Of a stretch of DNA of 58,541 bases, positions 31,178 through 39,480 are shown in pieces. The first letter of the stretch is position 1; each line of letters starts with the position of its first letter. The notes beneath the pieces are model-generated. The model was not told the origin of the DNA, ran no database searches, and was given only the letters and a program-made list of their open reading frames with translations. The stretch is from the NCBI RefSeq assembly GCF_009912395.1, contig NZ_WNDO01000033.1:1-58541 (forward strand). The letters run 5' to 3'. The DNA is from Luteibacter sp. Its GTDB lineage: Bacteria; Pseudomonadota; Gammaproteobacteria; Xanthomonadales; Rhodanobacteraceae. Made by a program: the position numbers and the translations under genes.

Positions 31178-33130
31178 ATGAAAGAGACTCGCGCCCTGGC
31201 GCTGTTGGCCCGCATCATTGGCCGACGACACGGTGTGGAGGTGGAATTCAGTCCGTTTGCGGACACGGCTTCCACCGATGGCAAGAAGATCACGCTGCCC
31301 GTCGTGTCGAACCTCGGCACCGACGATCACGCGATCCTGATCGAGGGGCTGCTGGACCACGAAGCGATGCACTGCCGGTTCACCGACTTCGAGGTGGCCT
31401 TGGGCAAGCTGGAGCCACTCGTGGCCTCGCTGACCAACCTGATCGAAGACGTGTGGGGTGAGCGCGAGCAGGGGAAGATTTACCCTGGCTGCGCACGCAA
31501 CATCCGTCGCTCGATGGACGTGATGATTCGCCTGGGCTGGTATCGCGGTCCCAGCGCTGGATCGCAGGAGCCGCCGCCGACCATGATGACGAACTTCCTC
31601 ATCAACGGTCTGCTCGCGCGGCTGTATCGGTCCGAGGTCCTCGATCGCTTCGCAAGGCAGTATCGGAAGATGCTCGCCGGCGTTCTCGGTGAGGACCTTG
31701 TGCGGCGCATCTGGGAAACCGCCTGCAAAGTGGATCGTGTGAGCAGTACCTCGCAGGCGTTGGCTCTGGCGAAGGAGATCGTCGCGCTGCTTCGGCAAGC
31801 GATGCCTCCGGAGTCTCCGCAACCGAGCGCAGCACAAGCTGGGCAAGGGAGCGAAGGCCAATCCACGTCGGGGTCCGGCCAAGGCAGTTCCGGCGAGGCT
31901 GGCGGATCGGGGCAACCTGGTGCGCCCAGCGCAGACGGAAGCCAGCCTGGTCAGGACGGATCGTCACCGGGCAACGGGTCGCAACCTTCGGCTGGATCAC
32001 CTGGTGATGAATCGAGCGCACGGAAGCCTGGTGGTACGGCAACTGGCGCGGGTGCAGGTGCTGGTGGAGGTGCTGGTGGCCCACAAGGTCAGACGCACGG
32101 CTCTTCTGGTTCCGACGACGCGCAGCGCAAGGGAGATGCCATCCGGCAAATCCTGGGCGCATCGGCTGACCAGCTCGCCAGCGGCGACATGGGCGATCGA
32201 CTGCTCGCCGCGCTCAACGGGCAAGGCAAAGCAGGCAAGAGCGCTGACGATGCGAGCCACGCGGGCCTCAATTGTGGTCGCCGGCAGATGTCGAACGCCG
32301 CCGGAGGTCCAGATGCCGGGTATCCGCTTGCTGCACCACAGCAGGCAGAGTCCGATGCGTTCCGCTACAGGCTCTACAACCAGGCCGCCGTCGCGATGTC
32401 CAGGGGGATCGAGGTCAAGCTCGGCACCAAGCTGGAGTCGCTGCTCGAAGCTCGCACGGATTCGTTCGTGCTGCACAAGCGAGCAGGCCGGCGTCTTGAG
32501 GCTCGTCGAGCCCCGAGGCTCTCGCTGGGGAAACTCGATGTCTTCCGGACGGTGGAGGAGGGAACAGAGGTTGACACCTCGGTCCACTTCCTCATCGACT
32601 GCTCGGCTTCGATGCTCAACAACTTCGCCGGCTCTGGCAGGGTTGCTGGCGACATTCCCCTCGACGAGACGCGGGTCGTGGCTGCTGCTGCTGTCGCTTA
32701 CGCGGCTGCGCAGGTCCTCGACAAGCACGACGTGCCCTTCGCGATGGCCTGCTTCGGCTCTCGCCACCTGGCGCTGAAGTCGTTCGACGCACGGTGGCCC
32801 GTTGCTAGGAAACTGGCGCTGACGGACTCGCTGGGCGGAACGGCAACGGACTGCGCGGTGATGAGAATCGCCGACGAGCTGGTGCTTCGACAAGAGGCCA
32901 GGCAGCTCGTGGTCCTCGTGACCGATGGCGAGCCTCACGACGAGCCCGCAACGGTCGCCGTGATGAACGAAGTCCGCAGGCTTGGAATCGAGTTCGCTGT
33001 GCTCTTCATCGGAGCGCAGGGGTACAAGTTCCAGCGACTGCTTCAGGCTGATGGCTACACCGTAGCGCGTGCGCTGACTCGGGAGAGTCTGGCTACCTCG
33101 TTCTTCGAGGCAGTCCAAAGCGCATTCTGA
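31178..33130 (+). CDS. CobT-like von Willebrand A protein with HExxH
   Basis: A 650-residue protein. The N-terminal domain has ILIEGLLDHEAMHCRFTDFE (HEAMH, about 61-65, an HExxH-type motif), then helical sequence to about 210, a long Gly/Ser/Gln-rich disordered linker (about 210-330) and a C-terminal VWA domain with MIDAS DCSASM (about 474) and a later VTDGEPHD. This matches cobaltochelatase CobT-like proteins of phages and plasmids, which pair with AAA+ CobS; no CobS is in the window, so a cobalamin role is unlikely. The terminator at 33140 closes the unit. Confidence 0.78.
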   Translation: MKETRALALLARIIGRRHGVEVEFSPFADTASTDGKKITLPVVSNLGTDDHAILIEGLLDHEAMHCRFTDFEVALGKLEPLVASLTNLIEDVWGEREQGKIYPGCARNIRRSMDVMIRLGWYRGPSAGSQEPPPTMMTNFLINGLLARLYRSEVLDRFARQYRKMLAGVLGEDLVRRIWETACKVDRVSSTSQALALAKEIVALLRQAMPPESPQPSAAQAGQGSEGQSTSGSGQGSSGEAGGSGQPGAPSADGSQPGQDGSSPGNGSQPSAGSPGDESSARKPGGTATGAGAGAGGGAGGPQGQTHGSSGSDDAQRKGDAIRQILGASADQLASGDMGDRLLAALNGQGKAGKSADDASHAGLNCGRRQMSNAAGGPDAGYPLAAPQQAESDAFRYRLYNQAAVAMSRGIEVKLGTKLESLLEARTDSFVLHKRAGRRLEARRAPRLSLGKLDVFRTVEEGTEVDTSVHFLIDCSASMLNNFAGSGRVAGDIPLDETRVVAAAAVAYAAAQVLDKHDVPFAMACFGSRHLALKSFDARWPVARKLALTDSLGGTATDCAVMRIADELVLRQEARQLVVLVTDGEPHDEPATVAVMNEVRRLGIEFAVLFIGAQGYKFQRLLQADGYTVARALTRESLATSFFEAVQSAF

Positions 33131-33139
33131 TTCCACCCA

Positions 33140-33177
33140 CAAGCCCTGCGTCCAACCTGGACCGGGGCTTCTCTTTT
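33140..33177 (+). terminator. intrinsic terminator (AAGCCC family)
   Basis: AAGCCCTGCGTCC-aacc-TGGACCGGGGCTTCTC. The same stem recurs at 43213, 44411, 45350 and 45942. Confidence 0.78.
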
Positions 33178-33180
33178 GTG

Positions 33181-33242
33181 GGATGCAAAAAGGATGCAAA
33201 ACAGACTTGCGACGGATGCATTTCGGATGCATACTGAATGCA
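33181..33242 (+). repeat. phased GGATGCA iteron-like array
   Basis: GGATGCA starts at 33181, 33192, 33214 and 33225, with GAATGCA at 33236; steps are 11, 22, 11 and 11 bp. All copies face the same side of the helix, just upstream of the PspA-like gene. Confidence 0.72.
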
Positions 33243-33246
33243 ATCC

Positions 33247-33286
33247 GCAACCGATGGTGTGTGGCGGCTACTTGGAGGACAAAGCG
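33247..33286 (+). promoter_or_regulatory. degenerate leader element
   Basis: GCAACCGATGG then TACTTGGAGGACAAAGCG. The second box and hairpin are missing. It sits directly after the GGATGCA array. Confidence 0.6.
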
Positions 33287-34012
33287 ATGTTTGGTTTCTT
33301 GCGCAAGGTGTGGGTTCAGCTCAGCGGCTTCCTGCACGACACCGTGGACAACTTGAGCGATGCGGGTCGTACTGCCAGACAGGCGATCCGAGAGCTGGAC
33401 GGCCAGATTCGGGAGGCGGAGGAGAGTGTCACCGATGTGTCTGCCGAGCTGCGGCTGATGCAGCACGAGCACGAGAAGGCGACCGAGGCGGCCTCCAAAT
33501 GGGGCCGCGTGGCGAAGACCGCTGCTGACTCCGGCGATCGCACGTCGGCGGTGGAAGCGGTGCAGCAGCAGGTGCAAGCTGAGGAACTCGCTTCCTCGTA
33601 CAAGGCGAACGTGACGCGGCTCGCACCGATGCTGGAGCAGTTGAAGGCACGTCTTTCGGACCTTCGGCAGAAGAAGCTCGAAATGCAGCACAAGACCAGC
33701 GTGCTGGATGCTCGTAGCAAGGTCGCCAAGGCTGAATCTCGGGCGGCCCGTTACCTCGGCAATGTTGGCGAGAAGCCCGGCGTCGATTTCGACGAGCTGG
33801 AGCGCAGGGTGGACCGCCAAGAGGCCAAGGCCGCTGCCTTGGCGGACATGGCGCAGGACAAGGCAGCGCTCGATGTCAACAAGCGCCGGCAAGACTACTC
33901 GCGCAAGGATGCCATCTCGGAGAAGCTGCAAGCTCTCGGCCTCATGCCGGTCGGCGATAGCCAACCTGTCCAGATTCCTCTGGGCGTTGGGGAGAAGAAG
34001 CATGCGGGCTAA
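33287..34012 (+). CDS. PspA/IM30-like membrane-remodelling protein
   Basis: A 241-residue, almost wholly helical coiled-coil protein. Start MFGFLRKVWVQLSGFLH is the amphipathic N-terminal helix that PspA-type (ESCRT-III superfamily) proteins insert in membranes, followed by AIRELDGQIREAEESV and long Gln/Ala/Lys helices. These proteins bind and remodel membranes under stress. It is followed with an 11-nt overlap by a membrane protein, suggesting that they work together. Confidence 0.75.
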   Translation: MFGFLRKVWVQLSGFLHDTVDNLSDAGRTARQAIRELDGQIREAEESVTDVSAELRLMQHEHEKATEAASKWGRVAKTAADSGDRTSAVEAVQQQVQAEELASSYKANVTRLAPMLEQLKARLSDLRQKKLEMQHKTSVLDARSKVAKAESRAARYLGNVGEKPGVDFDELERRVDRQEAKAAALADMAQDKAALDVNKRRQDYSRKDAISEKLQALGLMPVGDSQPVQIPLGVGEKKHAG

Positions 34013-35249
34013 GTGGGCAGCTCTGCTCGCCGTGTTGCCGCTTGCGGCGGCGGCCGGTCCGATGGAGCCAGCCTTCGACACCCTGGCAAGCAACCTCCTC
34101 GCGCTGATGGGGACCATGCTTCCTATCATGGCTGTCATAGGGATTCTGCTTGTGGGCATCAAGGTCTTCACGGGCGGCGACGACCTGGCGGACGCCCTCA
34201 TCAAGCTCGGTGTACCGCTGTTCGTCGTGATCGGTGGTTTTGCGGTGATGCGGACGTTCCTTGGCGCGATGGGCGTGCAAGCTCCTGACGGACCGAAGGA
34301 CAGCGGGCCAGGCTTTTTCGCGATGGCATGGTCATGGTTGATCGGCCATCTGCTTCCTTTGGGACTCACTATCGGTGCGGTCGGTGGAGTGTCCTGGTTC
34401 GCTGTGCGTTCTCTCCGCAAGCGCCGCGACTCTCGTCAGGTGAAGCTCGACGTGCGTGCCGTGATCGAGACTGTGGAGCGGGCCGATGCGTTGCGTCTCT
34501 ATTGGGAGTTCATAGCGTTGCCACAGGCCAATGCCGGCGACGGCATGTTCCGACCAAACTATGTGCAGGACGCTCTCTCGACCATCAAGAGGATGCAGTC
34601 TGAGTTGATGCCAATGTTGGAGCGCGCGCACGGTGGGACGCCTCTGGATCGCGATCAGCGCAAGCGCCTTGAATTCATCCGGCAGGAGTTCAACCGCTAC
34701 ATGAAGACGCCCACTGGGAAGACGCTTGACATTGCTGCCGAGTTGTCGCAACTGGCGGCCACTCCGGTCAATGCTACGCAAGGGCAGGCACCCTCGGTGC
34801 GCGCACCTGAATGGCGACAAGCAACTGCCGGTGTTGCTGCGGCTGCCCCGGTGAGTCCTGTGCAGACGGCGACCGCAGGCCCGCTTGACCTGTTGAATCC
34901 CTTCAATCTGACGAACCTGGTCAACCCGCTGAGCCCGTTGAGCCCGCTCAGCCCGTGGTCAGCCTGGCGATCGGGCGAGCGGCATCACGATGCGCCGTCG
35001 CCGTCCCCGAGTGACAGCAGCGAATGGGTGGGCCGAAGGTTCTCATCGGAGCCGGCGTCATCGCTCTTTGATGCGTCTAGTTCTGCTGGTGGAGCAGACA
35101 CCTATGAGCCGGCTCGGTCCTTCGAGTGCAGTCGATCGGATGCTGGGCCTTCCTACGACTCATCACCGTCTTGGTCTTCGAGCGACAGCAGCTCGTCATG
35201 TGACAGTGGCAGCAGCTCGTCCGACTCCAGCAGTTCCAGCAGCGATTGA
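34002..35249 (+). CDS. membrane protein with Ser-rich tail
   Basis: A 415-residue protein. It has a signal peptide or first helix (MRAKWAALLAVLPLAAAAG), then two to three transmembrane helices (about 30-58, 68-88, 105-130), a soluble helical domain (about 140-250) and a long linker, ending in a Ser/Asp-rich tail of about 60 residues. Start MRAKWAAL is inside the end of the PspA-like gene. Function unknown; the partner is likely the PspA-like protein. Confidence 0.65.
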   Translation: MRAKWAALLAVLPLAAAAGPMEPAFDTLASNLLALMGTMLPIMAVIGILLVGIKVFTGGDDLADALIKLGVPLFVVIGGFAVMRTFLGAMGVQAPDGPKDSGPGFFAMAWSWLIGHLLPLGLTIGAVGGVSWFAVRSLRKRRDSRQVKLDVRAVIETVERADALRLYWEFIALPQANAGDGMFRPNYVQDALSTIKRMQSELMPMLERAHGGTPLDRDQRKRLEFIRQEFNRYMKTPTGKTLDIAAELSQLAATPVNATQGQAPSVRAPEWRQATAGVAAAAPVSPVQTATAGPLDLLNPFNLTNLVNPLSPLSPLSPWSAWRSGERHHDAPSPSPSDSSEWVGRRFSSEPASSLFDASSSAGGADTYEPARSFECSRSDAGPSYDSSPSWSSSDSSSSCDSGSSSSDSSSSSSD

Positions 35250-35256
35250 GGTTCAG

Positions 35257-35502
35257 ATGACGAAACAAGAGAGTGAACTGACAGGTGCGCTTCGAGCCCT
35301 GACGGAAGACGCAACCGCCAGGTCGGACACGGCGCGGTTGCGGGATGTCATGGATGAGGTCGAAGCCGCCCTGAAAGCCGGGGTGAGGCGCGAGGCTGTG
35401 CTGGCGAAGCTGCACGAGAATGGATTCACGATGACGCTCGCCAGCTTCAAGTCCGCACTGCAACGAATCAGGAAGGAGCGCCGTGAGCATGAGCAGGCAT
35501 GA
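35257..35502 (+). CDS. small helical protein
   Basis: An 81-residue helical basic protein, with an HENGFTMTLASFKSALQRIRKE segment that resembles the small helical DNA-binding ends of plasmid mobilisation and regulatory proteins. Coupled to the genes on both sides. Family uncertain. Confidence 0.58.
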   Translation: MTKQESELTGALRALTEDATARSDTARLRDVMDEVEAALKAGVRREAVLAKLHENGFTMTLASFKSALQRIRKERREHEQA

Positions 35503-35923
35503 AGAGGTCGAGACGCCGGAGGTCTTGCAAGGGCTCGGTCTCAGCGAAGACCAGTTCCTGCAAGTCCGCAGGTACATCGGTGCCCGCGTTGTTCTTGCCA
35601 AAGAGCAGCGGATGGTCGTTCTCGCGATCTTGATGGTGTTGGCCGGGAGCTTGTTGAGTGCGTCGTTGCGCAAGGACGTGGGCGACTTGCCGTTTCGTTC
35701 GCTGGTCGATGTCGCGCTGGAATGGCTCCCTGTTGTGACGGTCGCCGTTGGCGTGCTCGCGCTGCTGATGAAGCAACTTCGGATCAACCTGCTCAACGCC
35801 CAACTGGGGCGACTCGGCCTGTCCGAGCGGGCTCTGGAGCGCGTGCGATCACTGGCCGGTACCGTGATCCTCGTCGCGATGCTGGGACGCTTTGCGGATC
35901 GGATCATGGGGAGGGCAGCCTGA
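35483..35923 (+). CDS. membrane protein
   Basis: 146 residues from a GTG at 35483 (AAGGAG 4 nt upstream; an ATG 6 nt later is possible). Transmembrane helices at about 45-62 and 80-97, then a basic amphipathic stretch and a last hydrophobic segment. Part of the PspA operon. Confidence 0.62.
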   Translation: MSMSRHEEVETPEVLQGLGLSEDQFLQVRRYIGARVVLAKEQRMVVLAILMVLAGSLLSASLRKDVGDLPFRSLVDVALEWLPVVTVAVGVLALLMKQLRINLLNAQLGRLGLSERALERVRSLAGTVILVAMLGRFADRIMGRAA

Positions 35924-36624
35924 TGGTCTTCCTCTTGAGTCTGGTGATCCTGCAATGGGTGGTCGCGGTGCAGTGCTTCCGCACGCTAGGGTTCATTCGC
36001 GAGGGCGCGGTGAAGCGATCGGAGGGCATGCTCACGGTGTTCGGCATGATGGCCGCCGCAGCGTTGGTCAGCTTTCCGCTGCTACTGGAGTTCGTCACCG
36101 TGGCCGCCTTCTCCCAGGGCAAACCGGTGTCTCCGCGAGGGGACTACGTGCCGCTCTGGTTTCTGGGCGCAGGTGGGCTGCTGGCCGTCCTCGTCTTCGG
36201 GCTGCGCCTACATCGACAGCGCCTGAACGCGAACGCGGGGTTCTTCGCGATCGGCGCGAACGCCTCGGGGATCATGATCGGCCTCTACATGGTCTTCGTT
36301 GTGGCCGACCAGGTGCTCTTCTTCATGCCGTCGCGTGAAGACGCCGGCATGCTCAACTGGGGGATATTCCGACAGGAGGGAGCAGTCCGCGACATCCAGT
36401 GCCAGTCAGACATGCTGGTCGTCAGAGGCATGGCAAGTGACGTTGCGACCTACCGGTGTCCTCTCGACGGCATCGCCGTGATGGGGCGCTTTACCGGTAC
36501 GCCCATCGTGCCGTGGCCGACCTACACAGAAGGAACCAGTCACCAGCTCGCCGTCGAGGTCCGCAAGATGCAGCGGAGCGCCATCAAGCTGGAAGACGAT
36601 CAAGTGCAGGGCATTTCAAAATGA
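35923..36624 (+). CDS. multi-pass membrane protein
   Basis: A 233-residue protein with about four transmembrane helices (1-20, 37-62, 75-95, 110-135) and a C-terminal periplasmic or cytoplasmic beta-rich domain (about 145-233, with a Cys pair at IQCQSD and YRCPLD). Stop-start overlap with the previous gene. Function unknown. Confidence 0.62.
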   Translation: MVFLLSLVILQWVVAVQCFRTLGFIREGAVKRSEGMLTVFGMMAAAALVSFPLLLEFVTVAAFSQGKPVSPRGDYVPLWFLGAGGLLAVLVFGLRLHRQRLNANAGFFAIGANASGIMIGLYMVFVVADQVLFFMPSREDAGMLNWGIFRQEGAVRDIQCQSDMLVVRGMASDVATYRCPLDGIAVMGRFTGTPIVPWPTYTEGTSHQLAVEVRKMQRSAIKLEDDQVQGISK

Positions 36625-36956
36625 GCCATGCGATCGAGACGGACGCCGTGTTCCCAGACGACTGCGGCCTTGATTTGGTCGAAGAGCGGCGCAGAGCCGA
36701 GCAGGTCGAGGCTGCTGCTCAGGCTTGGCGCAGGGCTTGGTCCCGGCATTGCGCAGCTTGCGGTGGGTGGGGCGGCTCCAGCTTCACGGAGATGCATGGT
36801 TTCCGGGGTGGGTCGGGCGAGCAGATGTTCGACCCTTGTGGTGCGTTCCCGAACGCGGCGACCTGTCACCGTTGCGGGCAAGATGGCCTGGGCGAAGATG
36901 GTGATGGCCCCTGCAAGCACTGCGGGTGGGACTACGACGACGAAATGCCTGAGTGA
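36621..36956 (+). CDS. zinc-ribbon small protein
   Basis: A 111-residue protein with HCAACGGWGGS, then CHRCGQDGLGEDGDGPCKHCGWD: a DnaJ-like set of CxxC pairs able to hold two zincs. Unknown function. The ATGA overlaps the upstream stop. Confidence 0.65.
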   Translation: MSHAIETDAVFPDDCGLDLVEERRRAEQVEAAAQAWRRAWSRHCAACGGWGGSSFTEMHGFRGGSGEQMFDPCGAFPNAATCHRCGQDGLGEDGDGPCKHCGWDYDDEMPE

Positions 36957-36974
36957 TTGCCCAAGGAACCAGCA

Positions 36975-37127
36975 ATGCCAAAGCAGACCAAGGACGAACG
37001 CGATCTAGCGTTTCTGCGCGAAATGAAGGAGCGGCTGGAGAAGGGGCGCAACGGCGATCCCACCCAGCTTGACTACGTGGCGCAGATGATCGACGACTGG
37101 ATGGCCGAGTTAGGCCACCGCTCGTGA
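36975..37127 (+). CDS. 50-residue hypothetical protein
   Basis: MPKQTKDERDLAFLREMKER onward, ending ELGHRS. Charged and helical. AAGGAACCAGCA precedes the ATG. Family unknown. Confidence 0.55.
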   Translation: MPKQTKDERDLAFLREMKERLEKGRNGDPTQLDYVAQMIDDWMAELGHRS

Positions 37128-37143
37128 CTAGAGGAAAGATGAA

Positions 37144-37395
37144 ATGGACCAAGATTCCAACAATCGAATGATTCTGGGGCACACGTTCTTGGCTTGGGCC
37201 GCCGTGGGTTTGTTTGTGACGATTGCTGATGCGATGTCGGCAGCGCATGCGCCCTTCGGGATTTTCGTAGGCTGGCCGTTTCTGTTCGCCCTCCTGTCCG
37301 CAAGCGTGATCGCAGCCCGTAAGAAGGCATCTTGGGCAATCACCGGGGTTCTCTCGGTCCTGGGCTGCGTCGGGTGGCTCTTGATGCCAAATTGA
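37144..37395 (+). CDS. small membrane protein
   Basis: An 83-residue protein with about three hydrophobic segments (LGHTFLAWAAVGLFVTIA, FLFALLSASVIAA, ITGVLSVLGCVGWLLM). Function unknown. GAGGAAAGATGAA lies before the ATG. Confidence 0.6.
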   Translation: MDQDSNNRMILGHTFLAWAAVGLFVTIADAMSAAHAPFGIFVGWPFLFALLSASVIAARKKASWAITGVLSVLGCVGWLLMPN

Positions 37396-37416
37396 TCGAG
37401 TAATCAGGAGGACCGC

Positions 37417-37614
37417 ATGAACATGCGCGAAGGACGGTACGGGCCAGTGCCGATCGAAGAGATCAACCGGGTGCTGCCGGACAAGCCGCCACTCCAAGAA
37501 GAGCGCCGGTACGAAGCACAGGCATGGTGGGCAGACGGGAATCTCTTGGGTCTTGTGGGTCAGGCGTTGATGAGGGTGCTTCGTGGATTGGCTCACCTTC
37601 TTCACCTGGGCTAA
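37417..37614 (+). CDS. small hypothetical protein
   Basis: A 65-residue protein with an acidic-basic N-terminus and an amphipathic C-terminal helix (LVGQALMRVLRGLAHLL). The ATG has AGGAGGACCGC, the conserved SD of the leader family without the rest of the leader. Confidence 0.55.
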   Translation: MNMREGRYGPVPIEEINRVLPDKPPLQEERRYEAQAWWADGNLLGLVGQALMRVLRGLAHLLHLG

Positions 37615-37658
37615 ATAGCCTAGACAGAGTCACGAGAGTCCTGTCTGACCTTTAAGAT

Positions 37659-37674
37659 GGTGTACATGAGCACC
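37659..37674. promoter_or_regulatory. imperfect GGTGTAC operator
   Basis: GGTGTACATGAGCACC overlaps the start codon region of the repressor gene. It is the same half-site as the perfect palindrome at 37906, so binding would block its own translation or transcription. Confidence 0.55.
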
Positions 37675-37902
37675 AAAGAAAAGACCAACAACGAGCGTCT
37701 ACGCGAGTTGATCCAGGCGTCCGGTCTCACCCAGCCGGTAGCGCTGACTGTGTTCAACAGGGGCCTGGGCGCGAGACCCTATAGTGAGTCGGCCTGGAAG
37801 TCGTTCCTGTCGAGGCCGGATTCATCCCGGTTCCGTGCGCTGAGCGACGAGATGTTGGCGCACGCAGAACGGCAGTTTGCAAAGGTGAAAAAGACCGCTT
37901 GA
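37666..37902 (+). CDS. probable small repressor
   Basis: A 78-residue protein starting MSTKEKTNNERLRELI; a start at 37657 is also possible. The sequence LIQASGLTQPVALTVFN then SESAWKSFLSRPDS is typical of small phage and ICE HTH proteins. The matching operators at both ends of the gene support autoregulation. Confidence in the HTH is moderate. Confidence 0.6.
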   Translation: MSTKEKTNNERLRELIQASGLTQPVALTVFNRGLGARPYSESAWKSFLSRPDSSRFRALSDEMLAHAERQFAKVKKTA

Positions 37903-37927
37903 CATGGTGTACAAGTACACCAAAAAT
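37899..37927 (+). promoter_or_regulatory. promoter with palindromic operator in its spacer
   Basis: TTGACA (37899-37904), a 17-nt spacer containing GGTGTACAAGTACACC (37906-37921, perfect inverted repeat) and AAAAAT (37922-37927) as -10. The operator fills the spacer, a classic repressor layout. It drives the 37981 gene. Confidence 0.68.
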
Positions 37928-37980
37928 TGAAGCGTCAACAAAGCAATTTGCTTCATCTCCTCAACCTCGAAGGATTTCCT

Positions 37981-38316
37981 ATGTCGCTGCTCATCGACCT
38001 CTTCTTGTTCCTGCTGGTCGTCGTGTTCTTCCCGTACATCGTTGTCGGTCTTGTCATCGGCAAGGTCCTCGTCAGCCTCGCTGAGGTGTTCCACCTGCCG
38101 GCTCTGTTCGCGGCGCTGAGTGCTGGCGGGCTCGCGATCTTGACGTGGCTCAACAGCGTCCCGAACGACTCCCGCCCGTTCGCCTCCATCGTGGAAGTGT
38201 TCTCCCAGGCGCATCTCCTCGGAGTTGCGACGCCGGTCTGGTGCGTGGTGCTGGCAGTGACCCTCTTCGTTGCGGCGGCCTCGAAGGGGTTCCGGCGCGT
38301 CTCTCGGGCGCATTGA
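37981..38316 (+). CDS. membrane protein
   Basis: A 111-residue protein with three hydrophobic segments (LFLFLLVVVFFPYIVVGLVI, LFAALSAGGLAIL, VWCVVLAVTLFVAA). The ATG follows AAGGATTTCCT. Controlled by the palindromic promoter. Function unknown. Confidence 0.62.
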   Translation: MSLLIDLFLFLLVVVFFPYIVVGLVIGKVLVSLAEVFHLPALFAALSAGGLAILTWLNSVPNDSRPFASIVEVFSQAHLLGVATPVWCVVLAVTLFVAAASKGFRRVSRAH

Positions 38317-38345
38317 TGCGGCGCGAGGCTCCTAGGGAAGAGACC

Positions 38346-38591
38346 ATGACCATCAACATCAAGTTCGTGAAGGCTCACGACAACCCCAACGGCACGGTAA
38401 GCGGCCGACTCGAAGTCTCTGACGCCGGCTGGACCAGCCAGCCGTTCCTGGCGGAATTGAACGACGTGCACCCCGGGTTCGCCGACCACATCGTGAAGGC
38501 AGTGAACACGCATGCGGCGCTCACGAAGGTGCTTGAAGCCGAAGGCGCTGATGGACCCGTGCGTGCTGCGCTGGCTGGGTCGCTCGGTTGA
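38346..38591 (+). CDS. small hypothetical protein
   Basis: An 81-residue soluble protein, beta-rich at the N-terminus then helical. Family unknown. AGGGAAGAGACC precedes the ATG. Confidence 0.55.
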   Translation: MTINIKFVKAHDNPNGTVSGRLEVSDAGWTSQPFLAELNDVHPGFADHIVKAVNTHAALTKVLEAEGADGPVRAALAGSLG

Positions 38592-38612
38592 CTAAGGAAT
38601 CGGAAGCCGAAC

Positions 38613-38864
38613 ATGGACAGTTCGCACATGGAGTTTGCAGAGCTTGAGCATCAGCTCCTTGTCGGCAATCAGACCGATCGCGACTGGTCGCTCTGGTATC
38701 GCCAAGCCGAGGTACTGGTCGGCGGCGATCTCGACGGGGATGGCGACGAGAACGGCTACAGCATCGACGAAGCCTACGACTTCTTCCGTGCCAGAAAGAC
38801 GCCCGCCGAATACGTCTCCGTGGTGCGGGCACGGCCCAACTTCGTTGTTCGTGCTCACACATGA
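38613..38864 (+). CDS. small protein with EF-hand-like loop
   Basis: An 83-residue protein with GDLDGDGDENGYSIDEAY, whose D-D-D-x-Y-S-x-x-E pattern resembles a calcium-binding EF-hand loop. Only one loop and no proven partner loop, so calcium binding is a guess. Overlaps the next ATG. Confidence 0.55.
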   Translation: MDSSHMEFAELEHQLLVGNQTDRDWSLWYRQAEVLVGGDLDGDGDENGYSIDEAYDFFRARKTPAEYVSVVRARPNFVVRAHT

Positions 38865-39076
38865 TTGCACCTGCCCCCGACGATCTGCGGTTCGCTGCCG
38901 AGTGGCTGCGCGCCTATGACGACGAGCACGACGGCGGCGAACAGAGCGCGGTGGCCGCAAAGGTCGCCGAATGGCTCGATGCCCAGGCTGATGCCAAGGA
39001 ACTGCGTGCCGTCGCTCTTGAGCATGGTGTCCCCGTCGCCGGCCTGCGCGAGCGCCTCGCTAAGGCCACGAACTGA
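38861..39076 (+). CDS. small hypothetical protein
   Basis: A 71-residue acidic helical protein starting MIAPAPDDLRFAAEWL, with an ATGA overlap with the preceding gene. Family unknown. Confidence 0.55.
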   Translation: MIAPAPDDLRFAAEWLRAYDDEHDGGEQSAVAAKVAEWLDAQADAKELRAVALEHGVPVAGLRERLAKATN

Positions 39077-39097
39077 CGAGGCTGGAGGAAGCAAGAG

Positions 39098-39454
39098 ATG
39101 AATGCACGCGAACAACTTGCCGCCGTTGCTGACTGGCTCGGCTGGCAGCACGAGAACCTGTCGTTTGGGCTCCGCAGCAGCATGGACGCTTTGCGTCTGT
39201 ACGACTACGCCCAGGCACACCCTGATCTGCCCGAGATGGCCGACGAATGGAAGTCACGCAGCCGCATCGCTGCGCTGGGCTACGATCCACTGGCGGTGCC
39301 CGAGGCTGTCGAGGGCCGTGATGTTGCTGAGACCGGTGCTGCTCGCGCAGCGCAGGCGTTGCGTCAAGCTCGCGATCTGCTGGACTCCGTGGCCTTCGTA
39401 TCGCGACCGGGGGATACGGCGAAGGTGATCGCCGCGTTGGATGCCGCGCTCTAA
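39098..39454 (+). CDS. hypothetical protein
   Basis: A 118-residue helical protein. The ATG follows GGAGGAAGCAAGAG. No family recognised. Confidence 0.55.
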   Translation: MNAREQLAAVADWLGWQHENLSFGLRSSMDALRLYDYAQAHPDLPEMADEWKSRSRIAALGYDPLAVPEAVEGRDVAETGAARAAQALRQARDLLDSVAFVSRPGDTAKVIAALDAAL

Positions 39455-39480
39455 GAGACAGACTGAGGGCCAAAACGAAC

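Noticed and set aside
31178-33130. Cobalamin biosynthesis (CobT proper)
   Set aside because: No CobS, CobN or other cobalamin genes are nearby. The match is only to the CobT-like VWA layout found in phages and plasmids.
31997-34420. 807-codon minus-strand frame
   Set aside because: Antisense to the CobT-like and PspA-like genes. Its sequence is Arg/His/Leu-rich with no domain pattern.
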